From DAITQM01 sp036832975 (GTDB lineage: Bacteria; Pseudomonadota; Gammaproteobacteria; Xanthomonadales; Wenzhouxiangellaceae): a DNA stretch of 64,000 bases. Numbering within the stretch: the stretch's first letter is position 1; each line of letters starts with the position of its first letter. The stretch covers positions 124,001-188,000 of the forward strand of contig DAITQM010000002.1 of the NCBI GenBank assembly GCA_036832975.1. The letters run 5' to 3'. The notes beneath the pieces were generated by a model. The model was not told where the DNA came from and did not search any database. It saw nothing but the letters and a program-made list of their open reading frames with translations. Made by a program: the position numbers and the translations under genes. This document shows, piece by piece, positions 60,943 to 64,000 of this stretch.

Positions 60943-62997
60943 TCAGTGCTCCGGCTTTTCCGGAGCGGCGCGCCATTCGACTTGCAGATCGGGTAGCCCG
61001 CCGGCTTTGTGCAAGGTGAGGATTTTGCCGATCAATTCTTTGGCGCGCTCCGGGTCGGCGGCCAGGCCGGGGCCGCCGGTGACCAGCAGGCGAATGGCTT
61101 GCAGGTAATCTGCGCCACTGCCCGCTTCGCCTGCCCGGCTGTAGAGCTGAACGGCACGTGCCCAATCCGCTTCGATACCTTGCCCGTGCTCGAAGGCTTG
61201 GGCGGCGGCCTGTAAATAACCGATGGCCTTTGCCGGATCCGTTCGCGGCCGGGTTTGGTCCAGATACCAGTCGCCGAGGCGGGCCGCGGCTTCCGGGTCG
61301 CCGAGTTCCCAGGCTTGTTCGAGCAGCGCCCGCGCCGCCTCGGGGTCGGGCGCCGTCGCGCGGCCGTGCCACAGCCATTCGGCGAGCCGGCGTTGTGCTA
61401 GTGCATCTTTCTGATCGGCGGCGCGGCGCAGCCAGTGGTACTGTTCGGCGGTGGACAGCGGCAGGCTGTTCGTGGCGCCGAGTTCGGCGAGCCGGCGCTG
61501 GGCGGCGGCGTGGCCCAGCTCGGCGCTCCGGCGCAAGGATTCGGCTGCTTGAGCGGCATCGAGCGCCGCCGGCAGGCCGCCGGCGAAGCCCAGTTCGGCG
61601 ATCTCGAACAGCGCCCCGGGATGGCCGAGTTCGGCGGCCCGCCGCCACCAGTACAGGGCTTTGTGTTCATCGCGCTCCATTCCGCGACCGAGGTGGAAGC
61701 GCCTGCCCAGTTCGAACATCGCTTCGCGGTCGCCGCTGTGGGCGGCCTGTACCCACCAGGCGACGGCGCTCGGCGCCTCGCCCTCGCGCTCGGCCAGCCA
61801 GCGTTTCGCCGCCGCGTCTCCCGCTCCGGCCGCCCGCCGGTAGCGCCTGGCGATGGAGGCCGCCGCCGGATTCAGATTATCGAGAAAACGGGCCTTGAGT
61901 TCGAGCGCCACGCCGGCGCCCAACTCCTCTGCCGCGGCGCTTTGCAGCGTGGCCAGCTCGTCGTCCGATTCCGCCGCCAGGTAGCCCTCCTCGATCAACA
62001 TCGCTTTCATCGCCTTGGCCGCGGCGCTGTCGTGTTCGAGTGCCGTGCTGAGGATGTCGGGCATTGTCTCGGCGATATCCGGCCAGTGGTAATCGGCCAG
62101 CATCCATTCGGCGGTAGTCTCGGCGGCGAAAAAGGACGACTCGCGCAGTTCGGCGATTTTTTTCAACGCCTCGAGGTTTTCGCCACGCTGGCGTTTGAGC
62201 AGGGCGGCGGCGATCAGCCGGGTCGCAATATATCCGGTCGTGGGTATATTCTCGACGATGCACTCGGCCTGCCGTACCCGGCAGACGGGATCGGTGAGCA
62301 GCCGCCGGCCGGCCTCGATTTCACTGAGGGGAATGAAATAAAGCGTGCCCTCCCGTCCTTCGTCGCTACGCCAGAGGTGCACCGCAAGGCGCAATACCTG
62401 GCCGTCGGCGAGCGGTAGATACCAGGCATCGAGCACCCCGTCGCCACGCAGTTCGACCAGGCTGAGGGCATCGATCAGGCTGTGGACTTCGAGACCCAGT
62501 TCCGGCCAGGCGGCGCGTTCGAGATGGCGTTCGGCGTGGTCGAGCAGCGTAACGAGCCACTGGCGCAACGCCTCGCGCCGGGGTGCCTCGCTTGGCGTGC
62601 AGTCCCAGATCAGCCGCCACGGGGCGAGCAGCGTTGGATAGCGGTTGGCGAGGGCCGCGGCCGTCGTCCAATGGCGGGTGCAGCGCGCCTCGCTGTCGTC
62701 ATCGCGCGCCGCTTCCATCCACTGGGCGATGCGCGACAGCAGCGACACCTCCAGCGCTTCGTGATCGCGCTGCCAGAGCGCCTCGACCGGTCCGGCCGGT
62801 ATCTCGGGTTCGACAGACCAGACCGGCAGGTCGGCCGGCGGGGTGCCGGCCAAGGGCGCGTGCCGGTCGGGGTGGACGGTCCATCGGCCGGTGGCCGCCA
62901 GCAACAGAAGCAGCACCAGCGCTCCGGCGGCCGGTGCGCTGCCACCGTGGGGTGGGCGGTACCGACTTTTCGGGATAGTTTTACCCAATTGTTGCAT
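60943..62997 (-). CDS. SEL1-repeat membrane protein
   Basis: A protein of about 684 residues. An N-terminal transmembrane helix (ALVLLLLLAATG) is followed by about 300 residues without recognised domains and then eight or so SEL1-like helical repeats from about residue 360 to 660 (for example EAMFELGRRFHLGRGMERDEHKALYWWRRAAELGHPGA). Such repeats mediate protein interaction. The first five codons (Met-Gln-Gln-Leu-Gly) and the ATG at 62995-62997 belong to the end of the 242-bp mobile element, so the native start was lost or replaced. No other good start precedes the membrane helix. Confidence 0.8.
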   Translation of the reverse strand: MQQLGKTIPKSRYRPPHGGSAPAAGALVLLLLLAATGRWTVHPDRHAPLAGTPPADLPVWSVEPEIPAGPVEALWQRDHEALEVSLLSRIAQWMEAARDDDSEARCTRHWTTAAALANRYPTLLAPWRLIWDCTPSEAPRREALRQWLVTLLDHAERHLERAAWPELGLEVHSLIDALSLVELRGDGVLDAWYLPLADGQVLRLAVHLWRSDEGREGTLYFIPLSEIEAGRRLLTDPVCRVRQAECIVENIPTTGYIATRLIAAALLKRQRGENLEALKKIAELRESSFFAAETTAEWMLADYHWPDIAETMPDILSTALEHDSAAAKAMKAMLIEEGYLAAESDDELATLQSAAAEELGAGVALELKARFLDNLNPAAASIARRYRRAAGAGDAAAKRWLAEREGEAPSAVAWWVQAAHSGDREAMFELGRRFHLGRGMERDEHKALYWWRRAAELGHPGALFEIAELGFAGGLPAALDAAQAAESLRRSAELGHAAAQRRLAELGATNSLPLSTAEQYHWLRRAADQKDALAQRRLAEWLWHGRATAPDPEAARALLEQAWELGDPEAAARLGDWYLDQTRPRTDPAKAIGYLQAAAQAFEHGQGIEADWARAVQLYSRAGEAGSGADYLQAIRLLVTGGPGLAADPERAKELIGKILTLHKAGGLPDLQVEWRAAPEKPEH

Positions 62998-63225
62998 AGA
63001 TTCCCGGAATTCTCGGTCAAGCTGGCGAGTGCAGCTTGTCCGATTCCCCGACAAACCGTAGTAATTCTACGGTTCGAGGGGAAGCGGACAAGATGTGCCG
63101 CCAGCTTGGGCGAGAAACCGGGCGCGTCACGCTATGTGAATTCGTTTTTCCAGCTAATAGCATCATAACTATATGATTTTATAGTGAATTTGATGAATTC
63201 GAGCAAAATTTATGCAACTATTGGG
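62984..63225. mobile_element. 242-bp terminal-inverted-repeat element (family 1, copy 4)
   Basis: It is bounded by CCCAATTGTTGCATA and the inverse of CCCAATAGTTGCATA and flanked by perfect TTTA duplications (62980-62983 and 63226-63229). The interior matches copies 1 and 2. Its left end gives the SEL1 gene its start codon. It lies between that gene and the rpmB promoter. Confidence 0.9.
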
Positions 63226-63293
63226 TTTACTCATCTCCGGATGGTAGCAGATCGTCGGGCGGCCTTGACCGGCCTGGCGGTGATCGATCGAGC

Positions 63294-63322
63294 TTGCATT
63301 TGGTGTCCGGATCGGGTATAAT
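63294..63322 (+). promoter_or_regulatory. Predicted sigma70 promoter of rpmB-rpmG
   Basis: -35 TTGCAT (63294-63299), 17 bp, perfect -10 TATAAT (63317-63322), about 35 bp before the rpmB ATG. Confidence 0.75.
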
Positions 63323-63357
63323 ACTCGGCTCTGTCAAGCGCTATCCGGGTGATTCCC

Positions 63358-63594
63358 ATGTCCCGAGTCTGTCAAGTGACCAGCAAACGTCCGATGGTGG
63401 GCAATAAAGTGTCCCATTCCAATATCAAGACCAAGCGGCGGTTTCTGCCCAATCTCCATACCCGCCGTTTCTGGGTCGAGAGCGAGAAACGCTGGGTTCG
63501 CCTCAGGGTATCGACCCAGGGCTTGCGGACCATCGACAAGAACGGCATCGACGCTGTGCTCGCCACGCTGCGCGCGCGCGGCGAACACGTCTGA
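63358..63594 (+). CDS. rpmB: Ribosomal protein L28
   Basis: A 78-residue large-subunit protein. MSRVCQVTSKRPMVGNKVSHSNIKTKRRF and LRVSTQGLRTIDKNGID are diagnostic. The start at 63358 is chosen over an in-frame ATG nine bases upstream. rpmG follows 19 bp later with an AAAGGAG site. Confidence 0.97.
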   Translation: MSRVCQVTSKRPMVGNKVSHSNIKTKRRFLPNLHTRRFWVESEKRWVRLRVSTQGLRTIDKNGIDAVLATLRARGEHV

Positions 63595-63613
63595 GCCGAA
63601 AGGAGTACCAACG

Positions 63614-63769
63614 ATGCGCGACAAAATCCGCCTGGTTTCCAGCGCCGGCACCGGCCATTTCTACACCACCGACAAGAACAAAAAGAACACGCCGGACAAG
63701 TTCGAGTTCAAGAAATACGACCCGGTGGCGCGTAAGCACGTGATCTACAAGGAAGCGAAGATCAAGTAA
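63614..63769 (+). CDS. rpmG: Ribosomal protein L33
   Basis: A 51-residue protein: MRDKIRLVSSAGTGHFYTTD then KNKKNTPDKFEFKKYDPVARKH and a KEAKIK end. It is the C-minus form without zinc cysteines, as is usual next to rpmB in gammaproteobacteria. Its last eight bases overlap the end of the convergent gene at the window edge. Confidence 0.97.
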   Translation: MRDKIRLVSSAGTGHFYTTDKNKKNTPDKFEFKKYDPVARKHVIYKEAKIK

Positions 63770-64000
63770 GCGCCTCGCCGGCGGCCGTCAGCCAGCATTC
63801 GCCGTCCGCACCGCCCGCGGCGCGCCAGCCGGGGGCGACCCAGATCGTCTCGTTGTCGCCGGCGATGACCGCCGGGCCGGCGATGCCGCCGGCGATCTCT
63901 TGCCGCCCGAGCACCGGGCATTCGTGCCATTCACGGCCGATCCAGACCGCCGTCGTCGCTCGTTCATGGCGGGCTGAACGGGCCGGCGGTGCCGGTTGGA
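63762..64000 (-). CDS. C-terminal part of a hydantoinase/oxoprolinase-type protein (partial)
   Basis: An open minus-strand frame of 78 codons enters from the right edge and stops with TGA at 63762-63764. It reads TTAVWIGREWHECPVLGRQEI then AGGIAGPAVIAGDNETIWVAPGW and GECWLTAAGEALT. The pattern of an aromatic-basic segment, GGIAGPAVI, a Glu-Thr pair and PGW is that of the C-terminus of N-methylhydantoinase A/5-oxoprolinase proteins, which open cyclic amides with ATP. The start and catalytic parts lie outside the window, and the assignment is based on this tail only. Confidence 0.6.
   Translation of the reverse strand, partial: QPAPPARSARHERATTAVWIGREWHECPVLGRQEIAGGIAGPAVIAGDNETIWVAPGWRAAGGADGECWLTAAGEALT

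Noticed and set aside
60808..60996. 62-codon plus-strand frame with a signal-peptide-like start overlapping the msrC end
   Set aside because: It begins inside msrC, runs into the oppositely oriented SEL1 gene and lacks a mature domain. At most it is a remnant of a truncated secreted gene.

Overview
The window is a high-GC bacterial chromosome segment. Its gene order points to a non-enteric gammaproteobacterium. It carries gloB-yafS-rnhA-dnaQ, pcnB-folK-panB-panC, dapA-bamC next to bcp, trkA-trkH, pilMNOPQ divergent from a class A penicillin-binding protein, and rpmB-rpmG, all orders familiar from that class. The AmgK-MurU recycling pair and the IPTL-CTERM-like anchor suggest an environmental lineage. 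I cannot name the genus from sequence alone.

Layout. 0-11.6 kb: a cell-wall block (CpcT/CpeT-like lipoprotein, M23 peptidase, MltD), gloB-yafS-rnhA-dnaQ, mltF, gltX and a secreted metallopeptidase-like TPR protein. 11.7-17.5 kb: pgi, a candidate small RNA, panC, panB, folK and pcnB. 17.6-23.8 kb: tRNA-Glu, fdxA, bamC-dapA, bcp, PIN-PhoH, amgK and murU. 23.8-30.5 kb: a secreted hydrolase pair and two reverse-transsulfuration genes, with an ECF sigma/anti-sigma module between the latter. 31.2-34.6 kb: three secreted proteins combining a dockerin-type calcium domain, cohesin-like domains and a C-terminal membrane sorting signal. 35-47.8 kb: trkH-trkA, a degenerate sigma54-type response regulator, a leucyl aminopeptidase, a DegQ-type protease, ribosomal protein L31B, citrate synthase and PBP1A. 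48-55.8 kb: pilMNOPQ followed by a large Ig-like lipoprotein. 56.1-60.8 kb: an overlapping hutG-hutF-aldehyde dehydrogenase-methyltransferase-msrC string. 60.9-64 kb: a SEL1 protein, rpmB-rpmG and the tail of a hydantoinase-like gene.

The non-coding space is crowded with small non-autonomous elements. One family (three 242-bp copies and one 166-bp copy) has CCCAATNGTTGCATA ends and 4-bp flanking duplications in three of the four copies. A second family has CAGGCTGTTGAAAAA-type ends and duplicates YTAR targets. Both repeatedly sit exactly at stop or start codons, so they supply codons or stops to folK, the SEL1 gene, mltF, fdxA, PBP1A, dnaQ and probably degQ. A third class is arrays of CCCCCGCTTGCGGGGG-type palindromes at five sites.

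The best candidate for an undescribed system is the 31.2-34.6 kb cluster. It looks like a miniature cell-surface docking apparatus: a dockerin-bearing secreted protein, a free cohesin-like protein, and a cohesin-like plus Ig-repeat protein ending in a VPTLSYWG membrane anchor.
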